Shown here in pieces: positions 24,672 through 33,745 of a stretch of 37,049 nt of DNA. The notes below the pieces were generated by a model, which was given only the letters and a program-made list of their open reading frames with translations, searched no databases and was not told the origin of the DNA. The stretch comes from Herbidospora galbida (GTDB taxonomy: Bacteria > Actinomycetota > Actinomycetes > Streptosporangiales > Streptosporangiaceae). The position numbers and the translations under genes were made by a program. Location of the stretch: positions 1-37,049 of the forward strand of contig NZ_SZQA01000054.1 in assembly GCF_005233835.1 (NCBI RefSeq), written 5' to 3'. How positions within the stretch are numbered: position 1 is the first letter of the stretch; the number at the start of each line of letters is the position of its first letter.

Positions 24672-26834
24672 TCAGGTCTTCTCCAGGTACTCCGCCCGCT
24701 CCCCCGCGGCCAGCGCGTCGAGTTCGGCCTTCAGCGCCGGATGGTCGGCCAGCTCGGGATCGCGCGCCAGCAGGTTCTGCGCCTCCTCGCGCGCCTCGGC
24801 GATGACGTCTTCGTCGCGCAGCAGCTGGAGCATCCGCAGCGACGACTTGCGCCCCGACTGGGCCGCCCCGAGCACGTCGCCCTCGCGGCGCTGCTCCAGG
24901 TCGACCCGGGACAGCTCGAAGCCGTCGAGGGTGCTCGCCACCGCGTCGAGGCGGTCGCGGGCCGGAGTGCCGGGCATGGTCTCGCTGACCAGCAGGCACA
25001 GGCCCGGCAGGCCGCCCCGGCCCACCCGGCCGCGCAGCTGGTGGAGCTGGGAGACGCCGAAGCGGTCGGCGTCCATGATGATCATCACGGATGAGTTCGG
25101 CACGTCGACGCCGACCTCGATGACCGTGGTGGCCACCAGCACGTCGATCTCGCCCCGGGTGAAGGCACGCATGATCGCGTCCTTCTCCTCAGGTGGGAGT
25201 TTGCCGTGGAGCACCTCGACCCGCAGGCCCGCCAGCGGGCCCGAGGCCAGCATCTCGGCCACGTCGAGGACCGCCAGCGGCGGGCGGCGCTCGTCGGCGT
25301 CTTTGGTCAGGTCGCCCTCGTCGCCCTCGACGTCGCCGATGCGGGGGCAGACGATGTAGGCCTGCCGGCCGAGCCCGACCTCCTCGCGCACCCGCTCCCA
25401 CGTGCGCTCCAGATAGTGGGGCTTCTCGGCGGCGGGGACCACGTGGGTGGTGATCGGCGCGCGGCCCGAGGGGAGCTGGGAGAGCGTCGAGACCTCCAGG
25501 TCGCCGAACACCGTCATCGCCACCGTGCGGGGGATCGGGGTCGCCGTCATCACCAGCACGTGGGGACGCCCGGACGCCGACTTCTCGCGCAGCGCGTCGC
25601 GCTGTTCGACGCCGAACCGGTGCTGCTCGTCGACCACGACCAGCCCCAGGTCGGCGAACTGGACCTTGTCCTGCAGCAGCGCGTGGGTGCCGACGACGAT
25701 CCCGGCCGCCCCCGAGGCGGCGTCGAGCAGGTTCTGCCGCCGTGCGGCGGCGCCCATCGAGCCCGTCAGCAGGGCCACCGACGTGCCGCCGAACATGCCG
25801 CCGCCCGCGAGGTCGCCGAGCATGGCGGTGATCGAGCGGTGGTGCTGCTGGGCCAGGACCTCGGTCGGGGCCAGCAGGGCCGCCTGGCCGCCCGAGTCGG
25901 CGACCTGCAGCATCGCGCGCAGGGCCACCACGGTCTTGCCCGCGCCGACCTCGCCCTGGAGCAGGCGGTGCATCGGATGGTCGCGCCCGAGGTCGGCGGC
26001 GATCTCGTCGCCCACCGTGCGCTGGCCCTCGGTGAGCTGGAACGGCAGCCGCCCGTCGAACCCGGCCAGCAGGCCGTCGGCGCTGCCCGGCCTCGGCTGG
26101 GCGGGCAGGGCGTCGGCGGCCATGCGGCGGCGGACCAGCACGGCCTGGAGGTTGAACGCCTCGTCGAACTTGAGCCGCTTCTTCGCGCGGGCGATGTCGC
26201 CCTGGTCGCGCGGGCGGTGGATGAGGGTCAGCGCCTCGGCCAGGCCGATCAGCCCGTGGCGCTCGCGCATCGGGGCCGGGAGCGGGTCGTCGAGGGACAG
26301 GGTGTCGAGGATCAGCCGGACCGCGCGCCCGATCTTCCAGCTCGCCAGGCTCTGCGCCGACGGGTAGATCGGCACCGGCGCGGTGGCGAACTCCTCGCTG
26401 GTCTCCTCGTCGTCGGTGACGTAGTCGGGATGGGTGAGCGACCGGCGTTTGGCGCCCTTCGGCGAGACGAAGACGTTGACCTTGCCGGAGAAGGTCGCCT
26501 CGGTGCCCGGCAGCAGCCGCTGCTCGGCCACGAACGCCCCCTTGCCGAAGAAGGCCAGGTGGATGCGGTCTTTGCCGTCGGTGACCTCGACGTCGAGCCA
26601 GGTGCCCTGGCGGTTCTTCATCGGCCGCCGCTGCACCGCCGACACGCGCCCCCGCACGGTGGCGATCTCGTCGTGCTCCAGCGAGGCGATCGAGGTCAGC
26701 TCACCGCGCTCGGCGTAGCGGCGCGGGTAGTGGCGCAGCAGCTCGCCCACGGTGGCGACGCCGAGGGCGCTTTCGAGCGGCGCGGCGGTCTTGGCGCCGA
26801 CCACCCGCTTCAACGGCTCGTCGAACCTGGTCAC
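24672..26834 (-). CDS. recG: ATP-dependent DNA helicase RecG
   Basis: 720 residues. Branch-migrating helicase that reverses stalled forks. N-terminal wedge with an OB-type fold (ATVRGRVSAVQRR, LAFFGKGAF), Walker A GEVGAGKT, DEQHRFGV box, TATPIPRT motif III, and the C-terminal helicase half with HQLRGRVGRGG and the RecG wedge. The GTG at 26834 gives the family-like start TRFDEPLKRVVGAKTA; the frame runs to 26993 but that part overlaps unlike sequence. Starts 34 nt after the DAK2 gene and is likely cotranscribed with it. Confidence 0.95.
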   Translation of the reverse strand: MTRFDEPLKRVVGAKTAAPLESALGVATVGELLRHYPRRYAERGELTSIASLEHDEIATVRGRVSAVQRRPMKNRQGTWLDVEVTDGKDRIHLAFFGKGAFVAEQRLLPGTEATFSGKVNVFVSPKGAKRRSLTHPDYVTDDEETSEEFATAPVPIYPSAQSLASWKIGRAVRLILDTLSLDDPLPAPMRERHGLIGLAEALTLIHRPRDQGDIARAKKRLKFDEAFNLQAVLVRRRMAADALPAQPRPGSADGLLAGFDGRLPFQLTEGQRTVGDEIAADLGRDHPMHRLLQGEVGAGKTVVALRAMLQVADSGGQAALLAPTEVLAQQHHRSITAMLGDLAGGGMFGGTSVALLTGSMGAAARRQNLLDAASGAAGIVVGTHALLQDKVQFADLGLVVVDEQHRFGVEQRDALREKSASGRPHVLVMTATPIPRTVAMTVFGDLEVSTLSQLPSGRAPITTHVVPAAEKPHYLERTWERVREEVGLGRQAYIVCPRIGDVEGDEGDLTKDADERRPPLAVLDVAEMLASGPLAGLRVEVLHGKLPPEEKDAIMRAFTRGEIDVLVATTVIEVGVDVPNSSVMIIMDADRFGVSQLHQLRGRVGRGGLPGLCLLVSETMPGTPARDRLDAVASTLDGFELSRVDLEQRREGDVLGAAQSGRKSSLRMLQLLRDEDVIAEAREEAQNLLARDPELADHPALKAELDALAAGERAEYLEKT

Positions 26835-26868
26835 GACACCCAGTTCTACCGCGCCCGGCCGACAGAAA

Positions 26869-28419
26869 TCACTCGACACCGATGAGCAGCGGGTAACCGC
26901 CCTGCCCGCCCGCGTAGGCGACCACCTCGACGTCGGGCCGCTCAAGAGCCAGCAGATCCCGTACGGCCTCCGCCAGCCCCTCCCCCGTCTCACCTCCGGT
27001 CACCAGCGTCACCAGCTCACTGGAGGCCGACACCAGCCGCCGCACGACGTCCTGGGTCACCTCCCGCAGGTCGGTCCCAATGAGCGCGACGTCCCCGTCG
27101 ACCACCCCCAGCACGTCGCCGGGGTGGCACACGCCCGCCGACGTCATCGCCTCCCGGTTGGCCACCCAGACGTGCCCGTGCCGGGTGTGCGCGGCGGCCT
27201 CGGCCATGGCCAGCACGTCGTCGTCGAACCGCCGGGCCGGATCGTGCACCGCGAGCGCCGCCAGCCCCTGCACCGAGGCGAGCGTCGGCAGCACGCCGAC
27301 CACCGTGCCCTCCTCCCGGGCGATCTCCGCCGCCGCGGCGGCGACCGAGCGCACCGCGGCGTCGTTGGGCAGCACCGCGACCTCCGACCCGGCCTCCCTG
27401 ATCGCCGCGAGCACCGCCGCCAGCGGCGGCGAGGTCCCCGGTTCGCGGGTGACCACCACGGCCCCCGACTCCCGGAAGAGGGCGGCGAGCCCGGCTCCGG
27501 CGGCGACCGCGACCACCCCGCGCCCGCCCGTGACGTGGGGCCGCCCGCCCAGGTAGGTGATCCTGATCCGGTGCGGCCGCCCGGCCGCCAGCCCGGCCTC
27601 GACGGCGGCTCCGGCGTCGGCGACGTGGACGTGCACGTTCCAGAGCCCGTCGCCGCCCACGATCACCAGCGAGTCGCCGAGGGCGTCGAGCTCCTCGCGC
27701 AGCCGGTCGACCGAGGGGGCGTCCAGGAGGTACATGACCTCGTAGCCGTGGGCGTCCTCGTCGTCCTCGCGGATCACCGGCCGGGCCGGCGCGGGCACCT
27801 CGTGGCGGCCGTGGACGCCCGTGACGACGTCCACGAGCGTTTCGAGGATGATCACCAGGCCGGCCGCGCCCGCGTCGACGACCCCGTTCCTGGCCAGCAC
27901 GTCGAGCTGGGCGGTGGTCCGCGCGAGCGCGACGCGGGCCTCCTCGGCCGCCTTCGCCGCGATCGCCGCCAGGTCGCCGGGCAGGTCGCGCACCGCCGAG
28001 GCGGCCGTGGCCAGCACGCTCAGCACGGTCCCCTCGACCGGCCGCGACACCGCGGCGGTGGCGAGCTCGGCCGCCCTGGCCAGGCCGGTCCGCAGGTCGG
28101 CGGCGCGGCCCTCGGCCGTGCGGAGCACCTCGGCCAGCCCGCGCAGGGCCTGGCTGACGATCACCCCGGAGTTCCCCCGGGCCCCGAGGAGGGCGCCGTG
28201 GGCGAGGGCCCGCCAGGTCGCGTCGTGATCGGCCGTGTCGGGCAGCGCGTCGAGGGCGTCGGCCGCCGCCAGCAGCGTCAGGTGGAGGTTGGTGCCGGTG
28301 TCGCCGTCGGGGATCGGGTAGACGTTCAGCGCGTCGATCTGGGCGCGGGCCGCGCCGAGCGCCTGCGCCGACCGCCTGGCCCATTCCCGCACCGCGGGAG
28401 GATCGAGGACGTCCAGCAT
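26869..28419 (-). CDS. DAK2-domain (FakA/YloV-like) kinase
   Basis: 516 residues. The N-terminal DhaL/DAK2 domain (about 8-200) has the nucleotide- and Mg-binding motif LNVYPIPDGDTGTN and LLGARGNSGVIVSQ; a middle YloV-type domain and a C-terminal domain (to GGYPLLIGVE) follow. This is the layout of fatty acid kinase FakA, which phosphorylates FakB-bound fatty acids. No fakB (DegV) gene is in the window. ATG at 28419 with AAGGGA 6 nt upstream. It is followed by recG, a conserved actinobacterial pairing. Confidence 0.92.
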   Translation of the reverse strand: MLDVLDPPAVREWARRSAQALGAARAQIDALNVYPIPDGDTGTNLHLTLLAAADALDALPDTADHDATWRALAHGALLGARGNSGVIVSQALRGLAEVLRTAEGRAADLRTGLARAAELATAAVSRPVEGTVLSVLATAASAVRDLPGDLAAIAAKAAEEARVALARTTAQLDVLARNGVVDAGAAGLVIILETLVDVVTGVHGRHEVPAPARPVIREDDEDAHGYEVMYLLDAPSVDRLREELDALGDSLVIVGGDGLWNVHVHVADAGAAVEAGLAAGRPHRIRITYLGGRPHVTGGRGVVAVAAGAGLAALFRESGAVVVTREPGTSPPLAAVLAAIREAGSEVAVLPNDAAVRSVAAAAAEIAREEGTVVGVLPTLASVQGLAALAVHDPARRFDDDVLAMAEAAAHTRHGHVWVANREAMTSAGVCHPGDVLGVVDGDVALIGTDLREVTQDVVRRLVSASSELVTLVTGGETGEGLAEAVRDLLALERPDVEVVAYAGGQGGYPLLIGVE

Positions 28420-28470
28420 GGGTGATCCCTTCGTTTAACATGCATTGGCCGACATCGGCTATCCTCATAT

Positions 28471-28494
28471 GGCCAGCCGTTCGGCCTGGCCTTT
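28471..28494 (+). promoter_or_regulatory. Hairpin with T-run in the rpmB leader region
   Basis: GGCCAG (28471-28476) pairs with CTGGCC (28486-28491), with inner CCG/CGG pairs, then TTT. It lies about 50 nt upstream of rpmB and resembles a small terminator or attenuator. TATCCT at 28460-28465 may be a -10 just upstream. Confidence 0.4.
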
Positions 28495-28542
28495 CTGCCC
28501 GTTGCGAACCGGGCTCTCTGATTCTCCGAAGGAGCGATGACC

Positions 28543-28728
28543 GTGGCTTCCGTCTGCGACGTCTGCGCTAAGAAGCCGATTTTCGGCAACAACGTCTCCC
28601 ACTCGCACCGCCGAACCCGCCGCAACTGGAAGCCCAACATCCAGACCGTGCGCGCGACGGTCAACGGGACGCCGAAGCGGCTTAACGTGTGCACCTCCTG
28701 CATCAAGGCCGGGAAGGTCACCCGCTAG
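28543..28728 (+). CDS. rpmB: 50S ribosomal protein L28
   Basis: 61 residues. The GTG at 28543 gives the family start [12 protein letters not shown] and has GAAGGAG 9 nt upstream; an ATG two codons earlier sits too close to that site. Zinc-type cysteines are present: CDVC near the N-terminus and CTSC near the C-terminus, so this is the C+ form of bL28. Core [24 protein letters not shown] is intact. Divergent from the DAK2 gene. Confidence 0.97.
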   Translation: MASVCDVCAKKPIFGNNVSHSHRRTRRNWKPNIQTVRATVNGTPKRLNVCTSCIKAGKVTR

Positions 28729-28737
28729 AGCTGTTCC

Positions 28738-28769
28738 GAAAGGGCCCGCCTCGCGAGGCGGGCCCTTTC
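28738..28769. terminator. Bidirectional terminator between rpmB and thiD
   Basis: A fully self-complementary 32-bp element: GAAAGGGCCCGCCT, CGCG, and the exact complement. Both strands end in a T-rich edge (CCCTTTC). It lies 9 nt after the rpmB stop and 20 nt past the thiD stop, serving both convergent genes. Confidence 0.92.
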
Positions 28770-28789
28770 GTGTTCCCTCGCGGACGTCC

Positions 28790-29593
28790 TCACTGCACGA
28801 CGTCGAGGGGCCGCCACTGCCAGGCGTGGTCGACCGGGCCGATGCCCGCGCCCAGGCCGAACCCGTGGGCGATCGCGCCGGTCACGTAGTCTTTCGCGAT
28901 CCTGACCGCGTCGGGCACGTCTTCGCCGTGGGCGAGGTGGGAGGCGATGGCCGAGGCCAGGGTGCAGCCGGTGCCGTGGGTGTGGTGGTTGTCGTGGCGT
29001 TCGGCGCTGTAGCGATATTCCGTCTCGCCGTCGGTCAGCAGGTCGACCGGCTCGCCCGGCAGGTGGCCGCCCTTGATCAGCGCCCACTTCGGCCCGAGCG
29101 CGAGCACGGCCTCGGCCGCCGCCATCATCTGCTCTTCGGCCTCGACCTTCACGCCGGTGAGCTGCTCGACCTCCCACAGGTTGGGCGTCACGACGGTGGC
29201 CAGCGGCAGCAACCGGGCTCTGACGACGTCGACCGCCGCCGGTTCGAGCAGCGAATCACCGTGCTTCGACACGCCGACCGGGTCGACCACGATCGGCGCC
29301 GCGACGCCCGCGAGCACCTCGGCGACGGTCTCGACCAGGATCGGCGAGGCCAGCATGCCGGTCTTCACCGCGTCGACGCCGATGTCGCCCAGCACCGAGT
29401 CGAGCTGGGCTTTGACCGCCTCGGGCGGCAGCTCCCAGTAGCCCTGCACTCCCAGGCTGTTCTGCGCGGTCACCGCGGCAATCACACTCATGCCGTGGAC
29501 ACCGTTGGCCAGCATCGTCTTCAGGTCGGCCTGGATCCCGGCGCCACCGCCGGAATCCGAGCCCGCGATCGTCAGCACGCGCGGTGGGGTCAT
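28790..29593 (-). CDS. thiD: Hydroxymethylpyrimidine/phosphomethylpyrimidine kinase
   Basis: 267 residues. Phosphorylates HMP and HMP-P in thiamine synthesis. Ribokinase-fold signatures: [19 protein letters not shown] (HMP binding, near the N-terminus), [42 protein letters not shown] and the catalytic anion-hole [12 protein letters not shown]. The ATG at 29593 is chosen over an in-frame TTG at 29605 because it leads straight into [11 protein letters not shown]. thiL lies two genes upstream on the same strand. Confidence 0.95.
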   Translation of the reverse strand: MTPPRVLTIAGSDSGGGAGIQADLKTMLANGVHGMSVIAAVTAQNSLGVQGYWELPPEAVKAQLDSVLGDIGVDAVKTGMLASPILVETVAEVLAGVAAPIVVDPVGVSKHGDSLLEPAAVDVVRARLLPLATVVTPNLWEVEQLTGVKVEAEEQMMAAAEAVLALGPKWALIKGGHLPGEPVDLLTDGETEYRYSAERHDNHHTHGTGCTLASAIASHLAHGEDVPDAVRIAKDYVTGAIAHGFGLGAGIGPVDHAWQWRPLDVVQ

Positions 29594-29618
29594 GCTGACA
29601 TCCAATCAGTTGCCCCGG

Positions 29619-30884
29619 CTAGAACCCGAACCCCGGCTGGTTCTGCGTCGGCCCGGTGTCGAGGTCGACCTCGACGGGAGGCGGCTCGGGCGTGGGCGTG
29701 GTCGGCTTGGGCTTCGGGCTCGGCTTGGGCTTGGTGACCACCGGCTGCGGATGCGGCCGCGAGGTGGCCTGCGCCGACTCGGACGCCTTGGGCGTCGGGC
29801 TCGGCGAGATCTTCCTCGGCGTCGGCGAAGGCGGCGGCGGCGCGGTCTCACTGGGCGTGGGCACCACGACCAGCTCGGTCCCGCCGGAGGCCAGCCGGAT
29901 CCCCAGCAGCGTCAGGCACACCGCCGCGACGACGGCCACCCCGGAGATCACCGCCATCCGCCGCGACCGCGCGATCGGCACCGCCTCCCGGTTCCGCCGC
30001 CGGCGCCCCGGCCTCGGCCCGCCGGGCAGCGGAGCCTCGGTGGTGGACTCGGGCATCTCCCCCGTGGCGGCCTCGTCGTCATCGGGCCACCGATAGGTCA
30101 ACTGCGCCGTCCCCTGCGCGACCGCGCCGTCACCACCCGATCCGAGAGCCGCCCGGACGGGCGCCGTGATCGGCCCGGTGGCCGGATCATCGGCCCCCTG
30201 GCCTTGGCCCTGAACCCCGAGCGGATCGTTTGCGAGGTACGGCCCGACGGGCCCGGTGAACGGCCCCGTCGAGGGACCACCGGAAGGCGACCCACCCGAA
30301 GGCGGACCGACCGGGCCCGTGAACGGACCCGTCGGAGAACCACCGGGAGGCGGCCCCGCCAGCGGATCAGGGAACGGGCCACCCGGCACCGGCCCGGTGA
30401 ACGGCCCCGTCGAAGGACCACCAGAAGGCGGTCCGACCGGGCCCGTGAACGGACCCGTCGAAGGACCACCCGGAGCCGGCCCCGCCGGGCCCGTGAAGGG
30501 GCCGGTCGTGGGGTCGGCCATGTGGCCGCTCTGAGCTGCGAAGGCGCCCGTCGAAGGCGGGCCGCCGGGAGGCGGGACCGCGCCGGACGCGAGGGGGTCG
30601 GTGGTCGGTCGGCCGGGTGCCTGGACGGGGGCGGCGAAGGCGCCCGTCGAGGGAGGTCCGATCGGCTGCATCGGCCCGGTGAACGGCCCTGTCGAGAGGT
30701 CGCCCTGGGGGTCGGCCGGGGCCTGGACCGGGGCGGCGAGGGGGCCGGTGGGCTGGGGATCGCCCGGGTTCGGGATCGGTGCAGGTGGAACCGGGCCCGT
30801 CAGGGGGTCGCCGGTCTCGTCGACCTTCGGCTTGGTTTTCTTGACCGGGGTCGTGGCCGTCCGTCCGGCCCGGTGGCGCCCCAT
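29619..30884 (-). CDS. Single-pass membrane protein with TGPFTGP repeats
   Basis: 421 residues. The ATG at 30884 has AAGGA 7 nt upstream; the frame extends ten codons more. Residues about 20-260 are low-complexity and carry about ten units of the form S/P-TG-P/A-x-T/A-G/A-P (STGPFTGP six times in exact or near-exact form; [24 protein letters not shown] as variants), spaced by Gly/Pro. Then an Arg-rich stretch (GRRRRNR, ARSRR) and one transmembrane helix ([20 protein letters not shown], about 310-329). By the positive-inside rule the repeats are cytoplasmic. An 80-residue Ser/Thr/Pro/Lys-rich tail would reach into the wall. Function unknown. Located between thiL and thiD. Confidence 0.85.
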   Translation of the reverse strand: MGRHRAGRTATTPVKKTKPKVDETGDPLTGPVPPAPIPNPGDPQPTGPLAAPVQAPADPQGDLSTGPFTGPMQPIGPPSTGAFAAPVQAPGRPTTDPLASGAVPPPGGPPSTGAFAAQSGHMADPTTGPFTGPAGPAPGGPSTGPFTGPVGPPSGGPSTGPFTGPVPGGPFPDPLAGPPPGGSPTGPFTGPVGPPSGGSPSGGPSTGPFTGPVGPYLANDPLGVQGQGQGADDPATGPITAPVRAALGSGGDGAVAQGTAQLTYRWPDDDEAATGEMPESTTEAPLPGGPRPGRRRRNREAVPIARSRRMAVISGVAVVAAVCLTLLGIRLASGGTELVVVPTPSETAPPPPSPTPRKISPSPTPKASESAQATSRPHPQPVVTKPKPSPKPKPTTPTPEPPPVEVDLDTGPTQNQPGFGF

Positions 30885-30955
30885 TGCTGGTCCTTCCTGA
30901 TCTGCACCCGCCAACCTTCTTAACAGGTCACGCTGCCGCTGTCACACAGTTCCCG

Positions 30956-31888
30956 TCATCCTCGGAAGTGATCCCAACCCCCCCGGACATTCTCCCGCCC
31001 TCCGGCCTGTACTCCATCCCCTTCGGCCACATTTCCTACAATCCGCCACTCGGAAGGCAGGACAACCCCGGATGGGAAGGTTGCGGCGAGCGCGTGATCC
31101 TCTCCTCCGGTGAGGATCCAGTCGACGGGGTCGGCCCCCAGGGCCTTGGCCGCCGCCGCCAGATCGTCGGGCGCCTCGACCGGGTCGAGCACGATCGCCA
31201 CCCCGCTGGCCGCGCAGATGTGGCCGAGGTCCTGCAGAAGGCCGTCGCTGACGTCGAGCATCGCGGTGGCGCCCAGCGCGGCGGCCCGGGGGCCTTCCCG
31301 ATAGGGCGGCCGGGGGCGCCGATGCGCCTCCACCAGATCGTCAAAACCTGACAATCCCGCCAGAAGCAGTCGCAAACCGGCCTCAGAGCGCCCCAGAGAG
31401 CCCGCCACGGCCACGACGTCACCCGGCCGGGCCCCCGACCGCAGCACGGCCGAGCGGCCCTGGAGATCGCCCAGGGCGGTGACGCCCAGCACCACGGACG
31501 CCGAGCGCGTCACGTCTCCCCCGGCCAGGCTCGCCCCGACGAGGTCGCACTCGTCGCGGAGGCCGTCGATCAGCGCGTCGAGCCAGGCGACCGGCAGGTC
31601 GGCGGGTATGCCGAGTCCCACGAAAAGCCCCGTCCCCACCGCCCCCATGGCCGAAATGTCGGAAAGATTCTGTGCTGCCGCTTTTCGACCTATTTCGTAC
31701 GGGCTGGACCAATCGCGGCGAAAGTGTCTACCCTCAAGGAGCATGTCCGTCGTGACGACGACCCTGCCGTCCGGAGCGCGCAGGATCGCCGCGTCGTCGC
31801 CTGGGCCGAGGAGGACTGTCGCGCCTTGGGGCAGACGCCCCGATATCCGGCTAACAACACCGAATTCGCCGAGTTCTCCGACTGTGAT
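30956..31888 (-). CDS. thiL: Thiamine-monophosphate kinase with apparent ATC start
   Basis: 310 residues if read from ATC at 31888. Final step of thiamine diphosphate synthesis. From ATC the product begins x-TVGELGEFGVVSRISGRLP and includes the Mg/ATP motif GPGDDAAIL (about 28-36), as in streptomycete ThiL; DMLLEGRHFRRDWSSPYEIGRKAAAQNLSDISAMGA follows. AGGAGG lies exactly 6 nt before the ATC. No ATG, GTG or TTG occurs in frame between the upstream TGA and the ATG at 31744; starting there would delete the GDDAA motif. Other motifs: LAGGDVTRS, LDVSDGLLQDLGH, LTGGEDHALAAT. Either a rare start codon or a sequencing error (ATG read as ATC). Confidence 0.9.
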   Translation of the reverse strand: MTVGELGEFGVVSRISGRLPQGATVLLGPGDDAAILRAPDGRVVVTTDMLLEGRHFRRDWSSPYEIGRKAAAQNLSDISAMGAVGTGLFVGLGIPADLPVAWLDALIDGLRDECDLVGASLAGGDVTRSASVVLGVTALGDLQGRSAVLRSGARPGDVVAVAGSLGRSEAGLRLLLAGLSGFDDLVEAHRRPRPPYREGPRAAALGATAMLDVSDGLLQDLGHICAASGVAIVLDPVEAPDDLAAAAKALGADPVDWILTGGEDHALAATFPSGVVLPSEWRIVGNVAEGDGVQAGGRENVRGGWDHFRG

Positions 31889-31952
31889 GTCACACCTCCT
31901 GGTGTTCGGGGTACCTTGACCTTTCGGTGGTGATCAATCCCGGGAGGACCTG

Positions 31953-32186
31953 ATGGTGCAGGCCTACATCCTTATCCAGACCGAGGTCGGCAAGGCAGCG
32001 GCTGTGGCCGAGGCCATCTCGAAGATCCCTGGGGTCACCCAAGCCGAAGACGTGACCGGCCCCTACGACGTGATCGTCCGGGCCGAGGCCAACAACGTCG
32101 ACGAACTGGGCAAGCTGGTGGTCGCCCAGATCCAGTCGGTCAAGGGGATCACGCGCACGCTGACCTGCCCTATCGTCCACATATGA
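31953..32186 (+). CDS. Stand-alone Lrp/AsnC ligand-binding (RAM) domain protein
   Basis: 77 residues. Only the C-terminal effector domain of Lrp-type regulators is present: AYILIQTEVGKAAAVAEAISKIPGV, the turn VTGPYDVIVRAEANNVDEL and a final TLTCPIVHI. There is no DNA-binding helix-turn-helix. Such small SraA-like proteins form oligomers that may bind amino acids. GGAGG lies 5 nt before the ATG. Its TGA overlaps the ATG of the DUF3515 gene (ATGA), so both are coupled. Confidence 0.93.
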   Translation: MVQAYILIQTEVGKAAAVAEAISKIPGVTQAEDVTGPYDVIVRAEANNVDELGKLVVAQIQSVKGITRTLTCPIVHI

Positions 32187-32614
32187 AGCGTGGCTGGTTG
32201 ATCGTTGCGGCGGTGTCGACGGGGCTGGCGGCGGGGTGCGCCCAGGCGGTGAGCCTCGACCCGCCCGCCCCCGAGGGGGCCGCCGCGACCGCCTGCCAGG
32301 CCCTGTCCAAGAAGCTGCCGGCCACCATCGAGGGGCTGGCCCGCACCGAGACCGATCCGGTCTCCCCCTACACCGCCGTGTGGGGGCCCGGGGAGATCGC
32401 CCTGCGCTGCGGCGTCGGCCGCCCGGCCTCGATGGAGCCGACCGCCGAGGTGAGCGACGTCAACGGGGTCGGCTGGTTCGCCGATCCCGCCCGCCCGACC
32501 CTGTTCACCACGGTCAACCGCGAGGCCTACATCGAGGTGACGATCTCCGCGAACCATCAGCCGGGCAGCGTCCTGGTCGACCTGGCCGACCCGATCAAGG
32601 CCACGATCCCCTAG
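32183..32614 (+). CDS. DUF3515 lipoprotein
   Basis: 143 residues. Lipoprotein signal peptide with lipobox LAAGC (Cys 19). The mature part has CQALSKKLPATIEG, SPYTAVWGPGEIALRCGVGRPASM and DLADPIKATIP, characteristic of actinobacterial DUF3515, of unknown function, commonly beside ddl. ATG overlaps the Lrp-type gene stop; the TAG stop overlaps the convergent ddl stop by 4 nt (CTAG). Confidence 0.9.
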   Translation: MKRGWLIVAAVSTGLAAGCAQAVSLDPPAPEGAAATACQALSKKLPATIEGLARTETDPVSPYTAVWGPGEIALRCGVGRPASMEPTAEVSDVNGVGWFADPARPTLFTTVNREAYIEVTISANHQPGSVLVDLADPIKATIP

Positions 32615-33705
32615 CGCAGCCCGAGCGGGCGCTGCAGGGCGAGCTGGATGAGCCGGTCGACGAGTTCCGGATAGGGCAGCCCGGTCGCCGCCCACAGCTG
32701 GGGCGCCACCGACAGCGACGTGAATCCGGGCATCGTGTTGATCTCGTTGAGGATCAGCCGGCCGTCGGGCGTGTAGAAGAAGTCGACCCGTGACAGCCCC
32801 TCGCAGCCGAGTGCCTCGTACGCCCGTACCGCCATGGCCCTGATCTCCTCGGCCACCTCCTCGGGGAGGTCGGCGGGGACCCGCAGGGCCATCTGGTCGG
32901 GGTAGTACTTGGCCTCGAAGTCGAAGAACTCCTGCCCACCCGTGACCAGCACCTCGCCGGGCACGCTCGCGGCCGGGGGCTCGTCGCCGAGGCCCTGCAG
33001 CACGGCGCACTCGATCTCGCGGCCGGGGATGGCCGCCTCGACGAGGACCTTCGGGTCGTGCTCGCGGGCGAACTCGATCGCCGTCTCCAGTTCCTCGGGC
33101 GTCGACGCCTTGGAGATGCCCTGCGACGACCCGGCCCGCGCGGGCTTCACGAAGACCGGCCAGCCGAGCTCCTCGATCTCCTTGAGCACCCGGTGGCGGT
33201 CGGTGCGCCAGGCCCGGTCGGCCACCACGACGAACGGCCCCACCGGCAGCCCGGCCGAGTTCAGGACCGCCTTCATGTACGCCTTGTCCATACCAACGGC
33301 ACTCGCGAGGACTCCGGAGCCGACGTAGCGGACCCCGGCCATCTCCAGCAGGCCCTGGATGGTGCCGTCCTCCGCGAAGGGGCCGTGCATGACCGGGAAG
33401 ACCACGTCGACCGCGCCGATCGAGCGCGGGATGTCGCCCGGGTCGAGGGCGACCAGGGAGCCGTCGCCGGGCGGGATGGCCAGCGCCGATCCGCTGGTGT
33501 CGACGACCGGCAGGGCGCCGTCCTCGATCGCGTAGCTCTGGGTGTCGGCCGCGATGACCCAGCGGCCGTCCGGTGCGATGCCGATCGGCACGACCTCATA
33601 TCGCTCACGGTCGATCACCGACAGGACGCTTCCGGCACCCATCAGCGACACCGCGTGCTCGGAGTTGCGCCCGCCGAAGACGACGGCGACTCGAATCCGG
33701 TTCAT
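32611..33705 (-). CDS. ddl: D-alanine--D-alanine ligase
   Basis: 364 residues. Joins two D-Ala for peptidoglycan precursor synthesis using ATP. N-terminal VAVVFGGRNSEHAVSLMGA (nucleophile-activating EH), HGPFAEDGTIQGLLEMAGVRYVGSGV, ATP-grasp elements WPVFVKPARAGSSQGISK and EINTMPGFTSLS near the C-terminus, with DFFYTPDGRL before it. The ATG at 33705 opens the family start; the frame continues upstream to 33798 without similarity. The ATP-grasp Tyr/Phe position (KYYPDQMA) is Tyr-like, typical of D-Ala-D-Ala rather than D-Lac ligases (inference). Confidence 0.95.
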   Translation of the reverse strand: MNRIRVAVVFGGRNSEHAVSLMGAGSVLSVIDRERYEVVPIGIAPDGRWVIAADTQSYAIEDGALPVVDTSGSALAIPPGDGSLVALDPGDIPRSIGAVDVVFPVMHGPFAEDGTIQGLLEMAGVRYVGSGVLASAVGMDKAYMKAVLNSAGLPVGPFVVVADRAWRTDRHRVLKEIEELGWPVFVKPARAGSSQGISKASTPEELETAIEFAREHDPKVLVEAAIPGREIECAVLQGLGDEPPAASVPGEVLVTGGQEFFDFEAKYYPDQMALRVPADLPEEVAEEIRAMAVRAYEALGCEGLSRVDFFYTPDGRLILNEINTMPGFTSLSVAPQLWAATGLPYPELVDRLIQLALQRPLGLR

Positions 33706-33745
33706 GAGGTCCGAATCTATCCTGTCGAGGTGGAAAAACGCCTCG

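Noticed and set aside
26752-28425. 557-codon plus-strand frame opposite recG and the DAK2 gene
   Set aside because: Antisense shadow; His/Arg/Gly-rich without domains.
28738-28769. Palindrome as a recombination or att site
   Set aside because: It is ideally placed and built as a shared terminator of rpmB and thiD, and no integrase is present.
29800-30850. CRISPR-like or tandem DNA repeats
   Set aside because: The repeated DNA is in frame, uneven in spacing and follows from the TGPFTGP protein repeats; there are no spacers.
30956-31744. thiL starting at the internal ATG (31744)
   Set aside because: This removes the GDDAA metal/ATP motif and the conserved N-terminus that are encoded in frame upstream, and the ATG has no ribosome site.
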